Source of the DNA: Streptomyces sp. NBC_01803
Lineage (GTDB): Bacteria > Actinomycetota > Actinomycetes > Streptomycetales > Streptomycetaceae
Reading direction: 5' to 3'
Assembly: GCF_035917415.1 (NCBI RefSeq)
Contig: NZ_CP109073.1
Coordinates: forward strand, 4,510,501 to 4,574,500
DNA: 64,000 nt
Below the pieces are notes generated by a model. The model saw nothing but the letters and a program-made list of their open reading frames with translations, made no database searches and was not told the DNA's origin. Positions 45,176-53,654 of the stretch are shown here, one piece after another (positions within the stretch are counted from its first letter, which is position 1; each line of letters opens with the position of its first letter). Both the position numbers and the translations under genes were made by a program.

Positions 45176-46852
45176 ATGAAGGGCTCGGTTTTCCGGAGAT
45201 GCCACTGCCGCGATCCCGAGACGAGTAGGCCGCTGGGCAGTATGTGCCCGAAGCTCAAACAGAGCAGCCACGGCACTTACTCGATACGCCAGGAACTGCC
45301 GCCACGGGAGGGCGGCAAGCGGCGGTCCTTCACTCGTGGCGGCTACGACACGGCGAAGCAGGCGCAATCTGACCTTGATCGCGTACGCACATTGCTGAAC
45401 CTGGAGGACGACGATCACGAGGCTCGCTCCCAGATCACGGAACTCCTCGGGAGCGTCGCGAAGCATCGGGAGCCGCTGCCGGATCCCGAGGAAACCCGCC
45501 GCCGACTCGGCACGGGCCAGACTCTCACGTCCCGCATCACGGTCGGTGAGTGGCTCGACACCTGGTTCGCCTCGAAGAGAAGGATCCGTACGACCACGAA
45601 AAGCGGCTACCGCACGCACATCAGCATTCATCTCAAGCCCCACATTGGGCACATCCGGCTCGACCGACTCAATCTCCGCCATCTCATTCAGATGTTCGAC
45701 GCAATCGCCGACGAGAACGAGGTGATCACGGCCGAGAATCGGGCCCGGCGTGAGCAACTCGCGCGCTGCACATGGGGGAGGAACAGCAGACCGTCGGCCG
45801 AGGCCAGCGCACGCCTGAGCGAGGAGCGCGCGAGGCTGGCCGCGATGAAGCCGTTCCGGAGGCTCACCGGGCCCGCGACCTGCCAGAGCGTCCGCCGCAC
45901 GCTGCGGGCAGCGCTGAACGCTGCCATCGCGCAGCAGTTGATCACCTTCAACCCAGCGCAACATGTCGAGCTGGAGTCCGGCCGGCGGCCCAGGCCGCTG
46001 CTGTGGACCGACGAGCGGGTGAAGCGGTGGCGGGAGACGGGTGAGATCCCGGGAGCGGTCATGGTGTGGACACCCGAGCAGTTCGGTGCGTTCCTCGACG
46101 AGGCGGTGGACGAGCGGCTCTACTCCTTCTTCCACCTGGTCGGCTTCCGGGGGTTGCGGCGCGGCGAGGCGGTCGGCCAGGAGTGGACCGACATCGATTT
46201 CGACGCCGGCCTGATCACCCCCGTGAAGGAGATTGTGGTCGACAACTGGGAGCCCTACGAGTCGTCTCCGAAGACGGACGGCAGCGCGAACCCGATCGCC
46301 CTCGACAGCCTGAACGTGGTCGTTCTGCAGGCGCATCGGGCGCGGCAGGAGGAAGTGCGGCGCGCGCTGGGTGACGCCTGGCAGGACTCCGGGAAGGTGT
46401 TCACCCGGGAGGACGGGAGCCCCCTGCATCCGGAGATGGTGAGCGAGGCCTTCCGCCGCATCTGCGCCCGCACCGACCTCCCCCCGATCACTCTGCGCGA
46501 CCTGCGGCACGTCTCGGCCACCCTCCAGCACGGCGGGGGCGGCGACATGCACACGATCAAGGAGACGTTGCGGCACTCCACGATCGTCCTGACCTCGGAC
46601 ACCTATACCAGCCTGCTGCCGACGGTCGGCAGGGAGGTCGCCGAGGCCGCCACGCGGCTGGTCCCGAGAGCCACCGCGACACCCGCCGAGAAGGACCGCT
46701 CCCGCTTCGCTCCCGCACGGGGACGCGAGGCGCGCGGGCGAAAGTTGGCCAAGTGGCAAAGCCGCAGGTCAAAGCTTGTGTATCGGTGGTCTGAGGGTGG
46801 GGCGGGTGGGACTCGAACCCACGGCCGACGGATTATGAGTCCGTTGCTCTAA
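45176..46852 (+). CDS. int: Tyrosine-type site-specific integrase of element B
   Basis: A 558-residue phage-type integrase that would insert element B at the tRNA 3' end. The N-terminal region has a SAM-like/AP2-type arm (GTYSIRQELPPREGGKRRSF near 35) and a core-binding domain (SRITVGEWLDTWFASKRR, LNLRHLIQMFDAIADENEV). The catalytic domain has Arg in GFRGLRRGEAVG near 327, the HxxR-type box LRDLRHVSATLQH near 441, and Tyr in TSDTYTSLLP near 475. The ATG at 45,176 has GGAGG ten bases upstream; the frame is open earlier but without an RBS. The reading frame runs through the att site into the tRNA gene before stopping, so the C-terminus depends on the integration state. Confidence 0.93.
   Translation: MKGSVFRRCHCRDPETSRPLGSMCPKLKQSSHGTYSIRQELPPREGGKRRSFTRGGYDTAKQAQSDLDRVRTLLNLEDDDHEARSQITELLGSVAKHREPLPDPEETRRRLGTGQTLTSRITVGEWLDTWFASKRRIRTTTKSGYRTHISIHLKPHIGHIRLDRLNLRHLIQMFDAIADENEVITAENRARREQLARCTWGRNSRPSAEASARLSEERARLAAMKPFRRLTGPATCQSVRRTLRAALNAAIAQQLITFNPAQHVELESGRRPRPLLWTDERVKRWRETGEIPGAVMVWTPEQFGAFLDEAVDERLYSFFHLVGFRGLRRGEAVGQEWTDIDFDAGLITPVKEIVVDNWEPYESSPKTDGSANPIALDSLNVVVLQAHRARQEEVRRALGDAWQDSGKVFTREDGSPLHPEMVSEAFRRICARTDLPPITLRDLRHVSATLQHGGGGDMHTIKETLRHSTIVLTSDTYTSLLPTVGREVAEAATRLVPRATATPAEKDRSRFAPARGREARGRKLAKWQSRRSKLVYRWSEGGAGGTRTHGRRIMSPLL
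46796..46842. repeat. attR: att site (47-bp direct repeat) within the tRNA gene, right end of element B
   Basis: Identical to 7,244-7,290. It covers the tRNA 3' end from the base after the discriminator to the 5' side of the anticodon stem (as read on the plus strand). The intact tRNA continues to 46,871, so the element sits on the 3' side and the host tRNA is preserved. Confidence 0.93.
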
Positions 46853-46871
46853 CCGGCTGAGCTACCGCCCC
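46798..46871 (-). tRNA. tRNA with CAT anticodon (Met, or Ile2)
   Basis: A 74-base cloverleaf. The acceptor stem is GGGGCGG with its complement, the D-arm reads GCTCAGCCGGTTAGAGC, and the anticodon loop is CTCATAA with anticodon CAT. The T-arm reads TGGGTTCGAGTCCCA, and the discriminator is A. No CCA is encoded. CAT can be elongator Met or lysidine-modified Ile; I favour elongator Met but cannot settle it from the sequence. Its 3' half serves as the integration site. Confidence 0.93.
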
Positions 46872-47029
46872 GTAGCGGCGTGCCGCGCACATCTGTGCGC
46901 GCCGTCTGCCGCAGCATAGCTGCTCATACGATCTGCCGCCCGGGTCGGGGGCGGTCGTACGCAGGGAGGGACTTCCGGCACGGGGTGATCGGTTCCCGGT
47001 GTTCGGGAAGAGATGCGTGGCAACGGGAA

Positions 47030-47051
47030 AAGGGCCCCGGACGGGGCCCTT
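47030..47051 (-). terminator. Rho-independent terminator of tRNA-Asn
   Basis: The hairpin GGGCCCC-GGAC-GGGGCCC is followed on the minus strand by TTTT. It lies about 10 bp beyond the 3' end of tRNA-Asn, in the right orientation. Confidence 0.8.
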
Positions 47052-47060
47052 CGGGTGATG

Positions 47061-47133
47061 CTCCCCCGACTGGACTCGAACCAGTAACCTGCCGGTTAAC
47101 AGCCGGCTGCTCTGCCAATTGAGCTACAGGGGA
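47061..47133 (-). tRNA. tRNA-Asn (GTT)
   Basis: A 73-base cloverleaf. The acceptor stem TCCCCTG pairs with CGGGGGA (one G-T pair), the D-arm is GCTCAATTGGCAGAGC, and the anticodon loop CTGTTAA gives anticodon GTT. The T-arm is CTGGTTCGAGTCCAG, and the discriminator is G. CCA is not encoded. It lies about 190 bp from the CAT tRNA on the same strand and is intact. Confidence 0.95.
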
Positions 47134-47298
47134 CTGCTCCGCCCGGGTCCGCTTCCCGAATCCGGGGGCGTGACCGAGCCGCGGCCCATAGATTAGCGCA
47201 TGTAAGGGGGTGCTTCGAAATCGGTATCCGGGCTACCCGGTTACTGAAGGCGCTCACGAGCCAGTGGATGATCGGAAGAGCGAGAAGGGGAGCATCCC

Positions 47299-47604
47299 AT
47301 GCGCAAGCTCATGTTCATGTCAGGAGTCGCGGTGGGCTACGTGCTCGGTGCGCGGGCCGGGCGGGAGCGGTACGAGCGGCTCCGCGCGACGGCGGACAAG
47401 CTGATGACCAACCCGGCGGTGCGCAACACCGTGGACTCCGCGGCCCAGTCCGGCCGGCAGGCCGCGACTTGGGCGGCGGGCGCGGTGGCGGACCGGGCCG
47501 GTGACCGGCTGCCCGGTCCGGTGACCAGCAAGCTGCGCGCGGTCGGCGGCCACGAGGACGGCGACGCGCCGGATGTGGAGAGCGACGGGCGCGCCGCGCT
47601 GTGA
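47299..47604 (+). CDS. YtxH-domain protein
   Basis: A 101-residue protein with the actinobacterial YtxH-type start MRKLMFMSGVAVGYVLGARAG, a hydrophobic, probably membrane-associated segment, then RERYERLRATADKLMTNPAVR and an amphipathic, disordered C-terminus. The ATG has AAGGGGAG upstream. It is an envelope-associated protein of unknown role. It lies on the core side of the tRNA genes. Confidence 0.88.
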   Translation: MRKLMFMSGVAVGYVLGARAGRERYERLRATADKLMTNPAVRNTVDSAAQSGRQAATWAAGAVADRAGDRLPGPVTSKLRAVGGHEDGDAPDVESDGRAAL

Positions 47605-47942
47605 CGTTCGGCGTCGTGCCCATTGCCTGCCGGACGGCGGGCTGACTAGCGTAGTGTTCGGCATCCCGGCCACGGCCGGGATGCCGAACGTTTCAGTGGC
47701 GTGGATGCAGGCACGGGACGCCGTGTGTCCGCGCGACGTGCTGGGCGACCGGTATCCCAGGGGGGACTTGCTCGCCATGACGCCGGGCCCATCACCTTCG
47801 CCGCGGGGCGCGCCGAGCGCCCGCTGCGGTTGTCCGGGCGGCTGGGTCGGCGTCGCCGGACGAGCTGACGACCATCACAGAGACCGCGGGTCCACGGGAG
47901 ATCCGCGGCGGCCCGGGAGAGGGCCGGAAAGAAGGGGAGAGC
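47605..47942. other. Intergenic region with hairpin
   Basis: About 340 bp with no supported gene. It holds the long perfect hairpin at 47,656-47,689. The frames here look like shadows. Confidence 0.5.
47656..47689. terminator. Perfect 15-bp inverted repeat
   Basis: GTTCGGCATCCCGGC and its complement are separated by four bases (CACG). There is no T-run, so it is likely a transcription end or mRNA hairpin for the YtxH gene, or a protein site. It lies 52 bp after the YtxH stop. Confidence 0.55.
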
Positions 47943-48797
47943 GTGGGGCACGGGTTGGAGATCGCGGTACGGGCGCGGGCCTTGATCGGGGAGGGGCCGA
48001 CGTGGGACCCGGAGGCGGGACGGCTGATCTGGGTGGACATCCTCTCCTCGCGGGTGCATCTCCTCGACACGTCCACCGGTCGGCGCACCATCCTGGCGAC
48101 GATCCAGCACGTCGGAGCCGCCAAGCCGCGGGCGGCCGGCGGATTCGTGGTCAACCTCAGGGACGGCGTGGGCCTCTACGACGCCGAGGGCGCGTTCCGC
48201 TGGTTGCGGCGCGAGACCGTTCCCGAGCGCCGGGGCAACGACGCCGCCGTGGGGCCGGACGGCACCCTGTGGGTGGGCACCATGCGGTATGACGAACGGC
48301 GGGGCGGCGGAACGTTAACCCGGGTCCTCCCGGACGGCACCGCCGTGACCGTCGTGCCCGACGCCACCGTGAGCAACGGAGTGGGCTGGAGCCCGGACGG
48401 CACCTCCATGTACTACATCGACACCCCCACCCACCGCGTCGACGTCTTCACCGTCACGGGCGACGGGGGAGTGGTGGACCGCAGGACGCTGGTCGACGTC
48501 GGCGATGTGGCCGGCGCGCCCGACGGGTTGACCGTGGACGCGGACGGCTGCGTGTGGGTGGCGTTCTTCGACGGCCACTCCGTGCGCCGCTACACGCCTG
48601 AGGGGAAGCTGGACCGGACCGTCGAGGTCCCGGCGTCCCGTCCCACGGCCTGCGCGTTCGGCGGCCCCGGCCTCAACGACCTCTTCATCACCACGGCGAG
48701 CAACGGCACCGACCCGGCCGTCGAGCCGCTGGCCGGCTCGGTCCTGGTCCTCCCGGACGCCGGCCAGGGACTGCCGCAGCCCGCTTTCGCCGGATAG
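47943..48797 (+). CDS. SMP-30/gluconolactonase-type beta-propeller protein
   Basis: A 284-residue SMP-30/regucalcin-like hydrolase, likely a Ca- or Zn-dependent lactonase acting on a sugar lactone. Hallmarks: GEGPTWDPEAGRLIWVDI near the start with the first metal-ligand Glu in GEGP, RGNDAAVGPDGTLWVGTM near 100, SNGVGWSPDGTSMYYIDT near 140, and GAPDGLTVDADGCVWVAFFDG near 195. The GTG at 47,943 follows AAGGGGAG. The substrate is not known. It stands alone, with no obvious pathway partners next to it. Confidence 0.88.
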   Translation: MGHGLEIAVRARALIGEGPTWDPEAGRLIWVDILSSRVHLLDTSTGRRTILATIQHVGAAKPRAAGGFVVNLRDGVGLYDAEGAFRWLRRETVPERRGNDAAVGPDGTLWVGTMRYDERRGGGTLTRVLPDGTAVTVVPDATVSNGVGWSPDGTSMYYIDTPTHRVDVFTVTGDGGVVDRRTLVDVGDVAGAPDGLTVDADGCVWVAFFDGHSVRRYTPEGKLDRTVEVPASRPTACAFGGPGLNDLFITTASNGTDPAVEPLAGSVLVLPDAGQGLPQPAFAG

Positions 48798-49105
48798 CAC
48801 GGCGCGCGGGCCGCGACCGGCGGCCACGGCACGGCCTCCGGGCAGACGCACGAGTGGCGGCGCGTCGCGAGCCCGTCCGCCGGCTCCAACTCGCTCGGCG
48901 GGGCGCACGGCGACGAATCCTCCGTCACCTCCCGGTCGTGCCGGTCGTGCCCGTCGTCCTGGTCGTGCCCGCCGGAGCCCGTGGGCGCGGGCGACGGGTC
49001 GGTGCCGGGCGGCGGGGACGGCGGCTCCGGGAGGGAGGAGGCGCGGCCGGTCAGGAGGGCCGCGCGGGTGAGCAGGACCGCGAGCGCCGTGAGCCGGTGG
49101 GACAC
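48590..49105 (-). CDS. Doubtful small secreted His/Asp-rich protein
   Basis: The 171-codon frame starts with a plausible signal peptide (MSHRLTALAVLLTRAALLTGRA) followed by a Pro/Gly and then His/Asp-rich segment (GGHDQDDGHDRHDRE), and a few Cys. The last ~70 codons overlap the 3' end of the SMP-30 gene on the other strand and look like shadow. If real, the natural C-terminus is probably near 48,800 in another frame. Secreted metal-binding function is possible but unproven. Low confidence. Confidence 0.3.
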   Translation of the reverse strand: MSHRLTALAVLLTRAALLTGRASSLPEPPSPPPGTDPSPAPTGSGGHDQDDGHDRHDREVTEDSSPCAPPSELEPADGLATRRHSCVCPEAVPWPPVAARAPCYPAKAGCGSPWPASGRTRTEPASGSTAGSVPLLAVVMKRSLRPGPPNAQAVGRDAGTSTVRSSFPSGV

Positions 49106-49239
49106 GCGGGAACCCTCTGGTCAGGGTGGCGGCGTCGGTCCGGGGCAGCGTACGCCGCTTGTCCGGACCCGAATTCGCGGGGCCGGACCGGCGGGCACAT
49201 GATGGGCTCAGCGCATCGCGACCCCCACAGGAGGCTCCC

Positions 49240-50256
49240 GTGTCCCTGCCCGCCACCTCCCGCGAATGGCACCTCGTCGCCCGGCCCAAGGGCTGGCCGC
49301 GTCCCGAGGACTTCGCGCTGCGCGAGGCACCCGTGACCGCTCCGGAGAAGGGCCGGATCCTCGTGCGGAACCTCTACCTGTCCGTCGACCCCTATATGCG
49401 CGGCCGGATGAACGACGTGAAGTCGTACACCCCGCCCTACCAGCTCGACCAGCCCATGGAGGGCGGCGCGGTCGGCGTCGTCGTGGAGTCGGCGTCCGAG
49501 GACTTCACGCCGGGCGACCACGTGCTGCACGGGCTCGGCTGGCGCGAGTACGCGACGGTGGACGCGCGGCACGCCGCCCGGGTCTCGCCCGAGCTGGCGC
49601 CGTTGAGCACCTACCTCGGCGTGCTCGGGATGACCGGGCTGACCGCGTACGCCGGGCTGCTGGAGGTCGGGAAGCTCCGTGAGGGCGACGCCGTCTTCGT
49701 GTCCGGCGCGGCCGGCGCGGTCGGCGGTGTCGTGGGGCAGATGGCCCGGCTCAAGGGCGCGAGCCGCGTCATCGGCAGCGCGGGCTCGGCGGACAAGGTG
49801 CGGCTGCTGATCGAGGAGTACGGCTTCGACGCCGCGTTCAACTACAAGGACGCGCCGGTCGCCGAGCAGCTCGCCAAGGCCGCCCCGGACGGCATCGACC
49901 TCTACTTCGACAACGTCGGCGGCGACCACCTGGAGGCCGCGCTCGACGCCTTGAACGTGCACGGCCGGGCCGTGATCTGCGGCATGATCGCGCTCTACAA
50001 CGCCACCGAGCCGACGCCCGCGCCGCGCAACCTCCACCTCATCATCGGCAAGCGGCTGCGGCTGGAGGGCGTGCTCGTCTCGGATCACTACGGGCTCCAG
50101 CAGCGGTTTGTCGAGGAGGTGTCGGGCTGGGTCCGCTCGGGCCAGCTCGCCTACCGCGAGACCGTGGTGGCGGGGGTCGAGAACACCCTGGACGCCTTCC
50201 TCGGCATGCTGCGCGGCGAGAACATCGGCAAGATGATCGTCAGCCTGGCCGACTGA
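49240..50256 (+). CDS. NADP-dependent MDR-family oxidoreductase
   Basis: A 338-residue medium-chain reductase of the prostaglandin-reductase/curcumin-reductase type: NAD(P)H-dependent reduction of alkenals or enones. Evidence: LYLSVDPYMRGRM near 45, MTGLTAYAGLLEVGKL near 130, the dinucleotide-binding SGAAGAVGGVVGQMA near 155, and DLYFDNVGGDHLEAAL near 225. There are no zinc-ligand cysteines, as usual for this subfamily. The GTG at 49,240 has AGGAGG nine bases upstream; the frame is open earlier, but without support. Confidence 0.92.
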   Translation: MSLPATSREWHLVARPKGWPRPEDFALREAPVTAPEKGRILVRNLYLSVDPYMRGRMNDVKSYTPPYQLDQPMEGGAVGVVVESASEDFTPGDHVLHGLGWREYATVDARHAARVSPELAPLSTYLGVLGMTGLTAYAGLLEVGKLREGDAVFVSGAAGAVGGVVGQMARLKGASRVIGSAGSADKVRLLIEEYGFDAAFNYKDAPVAEQLAKAAPDGIDLYFDNVGGDHLEAALDALNVHGRAVICGMIALYNATEPTPAPRNLHLIIGKRLRLEGVLVSDHYGLQQRFVEEVSGWVRSGQLAYRETVVAGVENTLDAFLGMLRGENIGKMIVSLAD

Positions 50257-50523
50257 GGACCGACGTCGGCCGGCCGCGGCGGTCACGCCGCCGTGGCCGG
50301 CTGGAGCCGCTCGTCACGCCGCCACGGCCGGGGGCATGCCTTCCGCATCGGCCGCCGTCTCCCTCGGCCGCCGTCTCCTGGCCGTTCGTCTCCTCCGGGG
50401 CATGCCGAGGAGGCGGTTGAGCAGGTCGGCGAAGGGATCGCGGGACGAACCGAAGAGGGGCATCGGCACGTTCTTATCAGAGCGACCAGGGATCCCCCTC
50501 GCACATCGGGGTGATCCGGGCGG

Positions 50524-51411
50524 TCAGTCGGTGGCCGCGGTGATCCGGTCGTACGCAAGCGCCGCCAGCTCGGACTGGCCCTCGCGGCTGGGGTGGAACC
50601 AGTCCCAGTCGCTCAGGTGGTGTGAGGTGAAGGCGTAGTCGAAGACCGCGCCGTCGTCGTACCGGCACAGCGGGTCCTCGGCGCAGACCTCCTCCAGCGC
50701 CGCGTTGTACTCCCGCACGCGCGTGTCCACCGCCGCGCGGCGCTCGGCCGCCCCGGCGGAGTCGTCGCCCGCGCCGTCCAGCAGCGAGGGGCAGATGTCG
50801 GCGAGCCCCCACACGGCGCGGGCCATCGAGGAGTCGCTGCCCTCGGTCCACAGGCGCAGCAGGTCCGGCACGCTCGACACGTACACCTCGGTCTCGGGCA
50901 GCTCCGCGCGGATCACGGCGAGCGCCTCCCGGAAGTCCGCCTCGAAGCCGGCCGGGGTCGTCATCGACGCGATGTCCTCCGCGCAGGCGTCGTTGGCGCC
51001 GATCAGCACGGTCACCAACTCGGGGGAGTGGGCGACCGCCCGGCGGGCCTGGGCGGGGAGGTCGGCGACCGTGGCACCGGTCTCCGCGAGATTCCAGGTG
51101 TGGGCGGCGACGCTCTCCGGATCGCCCAGCAACTGCCGGGCCAGGCTGTCCACCTCGGCGTCGGTGCCGGTCGCCCAGGACGCCTCCGGGCAGTCGGACA
51201 GGATGGAACAGGCGTCAAACGCGCGGGTGATGGAGTCGCCTATGGCGGCCATCGACGCCGGGCTGGTGTCCCACGCTGGGGTGACCTCTGCCGACGGGAC
51301 CGGGTCGGCTGTCTCGTCCGGCCCCGAAGAAGTGGTAGATGAGGAGGTGCACGCGGCCAGCGCGGCGACGGCAGCGATCGGCAGGGCGAGGGTGCGGCGG
51401 CTGACCGGCAT
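50524..51411 (-). CDS. SGNH/GDSL-type lipoprotein hydrolase
   Basis: A 295-residue esterase-like protein. A lipobox AALAAC ends the signal peptide near residue 20, so it should be a lipoprotein on the outer face of the membrane. The SGNH motifs are GDSI (AAIGDSITRAFD) near 58, the Gly/Asn in VLIGANDACAED near 138, and the C-terminal catalytic Asp-x-x-His as DWDWFHPSREGQ near 270. Between them is a Thr/Ser/Pro-rich linker after the lipobox. Substrate unknown; this family includes esterases and acyl hydrolases. Its start region is divergent from DUF3145. Confidence 0.9.
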   Translation of the reverse strand: MPVSRRTLALPIAAVAALAACTSSSTTSSGPDETADPVPSAEVTPAWDTSPASMAAIGDSITRAFDACSILSDCPEASWATGTDAEVDSLARQLLGDPESVAAHTWNLAETGATVADLPAQARRAVAHSPELVTVLIGANDACAEDIASMTTPAGFEADFREALAVIRAELPETEVYVSSVPDLLRLWTEGSDSSMARAVWGLADICPSLLDGAGDDSAGAAERRAAVDTRVREYNAALEEVCAEDPLCRYDDGAVFDYAFTSHHLSDWDWFHPSREGQSELAALAYDRITAATD

Positions 51412-51651
51412 TCAGGTTCCTCGGTGTCCTTGGCGTCACGAAGCGGGGCGGTAGCTTGGATTCCGGCAGTGGGCGGGCCCGACGTGCGCCCTCAGCAAGA
51501 CTAAAAGATGACCTGACGGCACAAGTCGTCCTCTTTGTCGTAAAAGGTATGTAATGGTGTTTGCTGTTCGTGCGCGTTTCGGGGTCATTGGGGGCGCCTT
51601 GAGGATCGCGACGGGCGCAAGGTTGACAAGAGTGTGAGACTGGAGGTCCCG

Positions 51652-52146
51652 ATGACGACACGTGGTGTTCTGTATGTGCACTCCGCCCCGCGTGCGCTGT
51701 GTCCGCACATCGAATGGGCCGTGGCCGGAGTGCTCGGCGCCCGTGTCAGTCTCGACTGGACCAGACAGCCGGCCTCCCCCGGCACGTGGCGGGCGGAGTT
51801 CTCCTGGCAGGGCGAGGCCGCCACCGCCTCCAAGCTCGCCTCCGCGCTGCGCGGCTGGCATCTGCTGCGCTTCGAGGTGACCTGCGAGCCGTCCGCCGCC
51901 ACCGAGGGCGAGCGCTTCAGCTGCACGCCCGGGCTCGGCATCTACCACGCGGTCACCGGGATGCACGGCGACATCATGATCCCCGAGGACCGGCTGCGCG
52001 CCGCCGCCGCCCGCGCCGCGCGCGGCGAGAGCGACCTGCACGTCGAGATCACCAAGCTGCTCGGCAAGCCGTGGGACGACGAGTTGGAGCCGTTCCGGCA
52101 CGCGGGCGAGGGTGCTCCGGTCCGCTGGCTCCATCAGGTGGTGTGA
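51652..52146 (+). CDS. DUF3145 protein
   Basis: A 164-residue DUF3145 protein, restricted to actinobacteria. Signature: TRGVLYVHSAPRALCPHIEWA at the start, WTRQPASPGTWRAEFSWQGE, HLLRFEVTCEPS, and FSCTPGLGIYHAVTGMHGDIM. GGAGG lies before the ATG at 51,652. In the Streptomyces genomes I know, this gene sits beside fabF; here three genes lie between. The function is unknown. The next gene starts 4 bases after the stop. Confidence 0.92.
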   Translation: MTTRGVLYVHSAPRALCPHIEWAVAGVLGARVSLDWTRQPASPGTWRAEFSWQGEAATASKLASALRGWHLLRFEVTCEPSAATEGERFSCTPGLGIYHAVTGMHGDIMIPEDRLRAAAARAARGESDLHVEITKLLGKPWDDELEPFRHAGEGAPVRWLHQVV

Positions 52147-52149
52147 GCC

Positions 52150-53046
52150 GTGGCCGCTGAACGCACCCCCTCGGTCGCGGTCCTGGGCACCGGCATCATG
52201 GGCGCCGCCATGGCGCGGAACCTGTGCCGGGCCGGGCTCGACGTCCGCGTGTGGAACCGCACCCGGGCCAGGTCCGAGCCCCTGGCCGCCGACGGGGCGC
52301 GCGTCGCCGACAGCCCCGCCGGGGCCGTGGACGGCGCGGACATCCTGCTCACCATGCTCTTCGACGCGGACGCGACGCTCGAAGCCGTCCGCGCCGCCGC
52401 CCCGGCGCTGCGTCCCGGCCTGCTGTGGCTCCAGTGCGCGACGGCCGGGCTGGACGCCCTGGAGCCGCTGACCGCCGTCGCCGCCGAGCACCGCCTCGTC
52501 TTCGTGGACGCCCCGATGCTGGGCACCAAACAGCCTGCCGATGCTGGGCAGTTGACCGTTCTGGCCGCCGGTCCCGAGGAGGCGCGCGGCCCGGCCGCGC
52601 CGGTGCTCGACGCGATCGGCGCCCGCACCGTCTGGGTCGGGGAGGTGCCGGGCGCCGCCTCCCGGCTGAAGCTGGTCTGCAACAGCTGGGTGCTGGCCGT
52701 CACCCACGGCACCGCCGAGGCGCTCGCCCTCGCCCATGGACTCGGCGTCGATCCGCAGGACTTCCTGGACGCGATCGAGGGCGGCGGGCTGGACATGGGC
52801 TATCTGCGCGCCAAGGCCGCCGTCATCCGGTCGGGGGAGCTGGCACCGAGCTTCTCGGTGGACACGGCGGAGAAGGACGCCCGGCTGATCGTCGCGGCGG
52901 GCGAGGCGGCGGGCGTCCGCCTCGACGTGGCGGCGGCCGGGGCCGAACGGTTCCACCGCGCGTCCGAGCTCGGTCACGGTGGCGACGACATGGCGGCCTC
53001 GTACTACGCGAGCTTCCCCGACGACACGGCGTCCAACGGGAGTTGA
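52150..53046 (+). CDS. Beta-hydroxyacid dehydrogenase family oxidoreductase
   Basis: A 298-residue NAD(P)-dependent dehydrogenase of the 6-phosphogluconate/3-hydroxyisobutyrate family. The N-terminal Rossmann fold has VAVLGTGIMGAAMARNL at residues 9-25, the substrate Ser/Gly region is replaced by LGTKQPADAGQL near 125, and the catalytic Lys lies in ASRLKLVCNSW near 178. The C-terminal helical domain has ALALAHGLGVDPQDF. It starts at a GTG three bases after the DUF3145 stop, so it is probably co-translated. The last 43 bases overlap the end of the convergent TetR gene. Imine reductases share this fold. Confidence 0.9.
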   Translation: MAAERTPSVAVLGTGIMGAAMARNLCRAGLDVRVWNRTRARSEPLAADGARVADSPAGAVDGADILLTMLFDADATLEAVRAAAPALRPGLLWLQCATAGLDALEPLTAVAAEHRLVFVDAPMLGTKQPADAGQLTVLAAGPEEARGPAAPVLDAIGARTVWVGEVPGAASRLKLVCNSWVLAVTHGTAEALALAHGLGVDPQDFLDAIEGGGLDMGYLRAKAAVIRSGELAPSFSVDTAEKDARLIVAAGEAAGVRLDVAAAGAERFHRASELGHGGDDMAASYYASFPDDTASNGS

Positions 53047-53642
53047 ACGCCCAGCAGCCGGTCCACCGCGCGCACCGCACGGGTGGCGGCCCGGGTGTCG
53101 CCGTATAGCTGGATCGTGTGATTCAGGCTCATCATCACGCCGAGCAACTCGAAGACGAACTGCTCGGTGTCGGTGTCCCCCGGCAGCTCGCCCGCCGCGA
53201 CGGCCGCGCGGACATCGGCGCCCAGCCGCCGGTTCCAGGCGTGGAACTGGCGGCGCAGCAGCACACGGACCGGGCCGCCGCGGCCGTCGTACTCGAAGGT
53301 CGAGCTGACGAAGAGGCAGCCGCCCGGGAACACCCCGCGCACCAGATACGAGATCCACGCCACGCACACCGCGCGCAGCCGGGGCAGGCCGGATCCGACG
53401 CCCGCGGCGGGCCGCCAGACCTCGCGGTCGAAGATCACGGCGGCTCGCTCCAGCGTGGCGAGCTGGAGCGCTTCCTTGGTGCCGAAGTGGCCCAGCAGCC
53501 CGGACTTGCTGAGGCTCAGGTCCGCCGCGAGCCGGCCGATGGTCAGCCCTTCCAGGCCCTCGACCGAGGCGACATCCACGCAACGCTCGATGATCCGCTC
53601 GCGCGTGCCGCGCGCCTGCGCGGCGGAATGACGGGGGCTCAT
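53004..53642 (-). CDS. TetR-family repressor
   Basis: A 212-residue regulator. The N-terminal HTH is RERIIERCVDVASVEGLEGLTIGRLA, then SLSKSGLLGHFGTKEALQ at residues 15-60. The C-terminal ligand domain (TetR_C-type: WISYLVRGVFPGGCLFVSSTFEYDGRGG) is of the family often found next to fatty-acid or ketone metabolism genes. ATG at 53,642. It is divergent, by 45 bp, from the KAS III-like gene, which it likely controls. Its 3' end overlaps the oxidoreductase gene. Confidence 0.9.
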   Translation of the reverse strand: MSPRHSAAQARGTRERIIERCVDVASVEGLEGLTIGRLAADLSLSKSGLLGHFGTKEALQLATLERAAVIFDREVWRPAAGVGSGLPRLRAVCVAWISYLVRGVFPGGCLFVSSTFEYDGRGGPVRVLLRRQFHAWNRRLGADVRAAVAAGELPGDTDTEQFVFELLGVMMSLNHTIQLYGDTRAATRAVRAVDRLLGVQLPLDAVSSGKLA

Positions 53643-53654
53643 GGGCCCCACTAT

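Noticed and set aside
46924..47122. Short frames over the tRNA-Asn region
   Set aside because: They overlap the tRNA gene and terminator.
47646..48110. Minus-strand frame upstream of the SMP-30 gene
   Set aside because: No recognisable domain, overlaps the start of a well-supported gene.
50283..50558. Minus-strand 91-codon frame after the SGNH gene
   Set aside because: Arg/Pro-rich, overlaps the SGNH gene end and shows no RBS.
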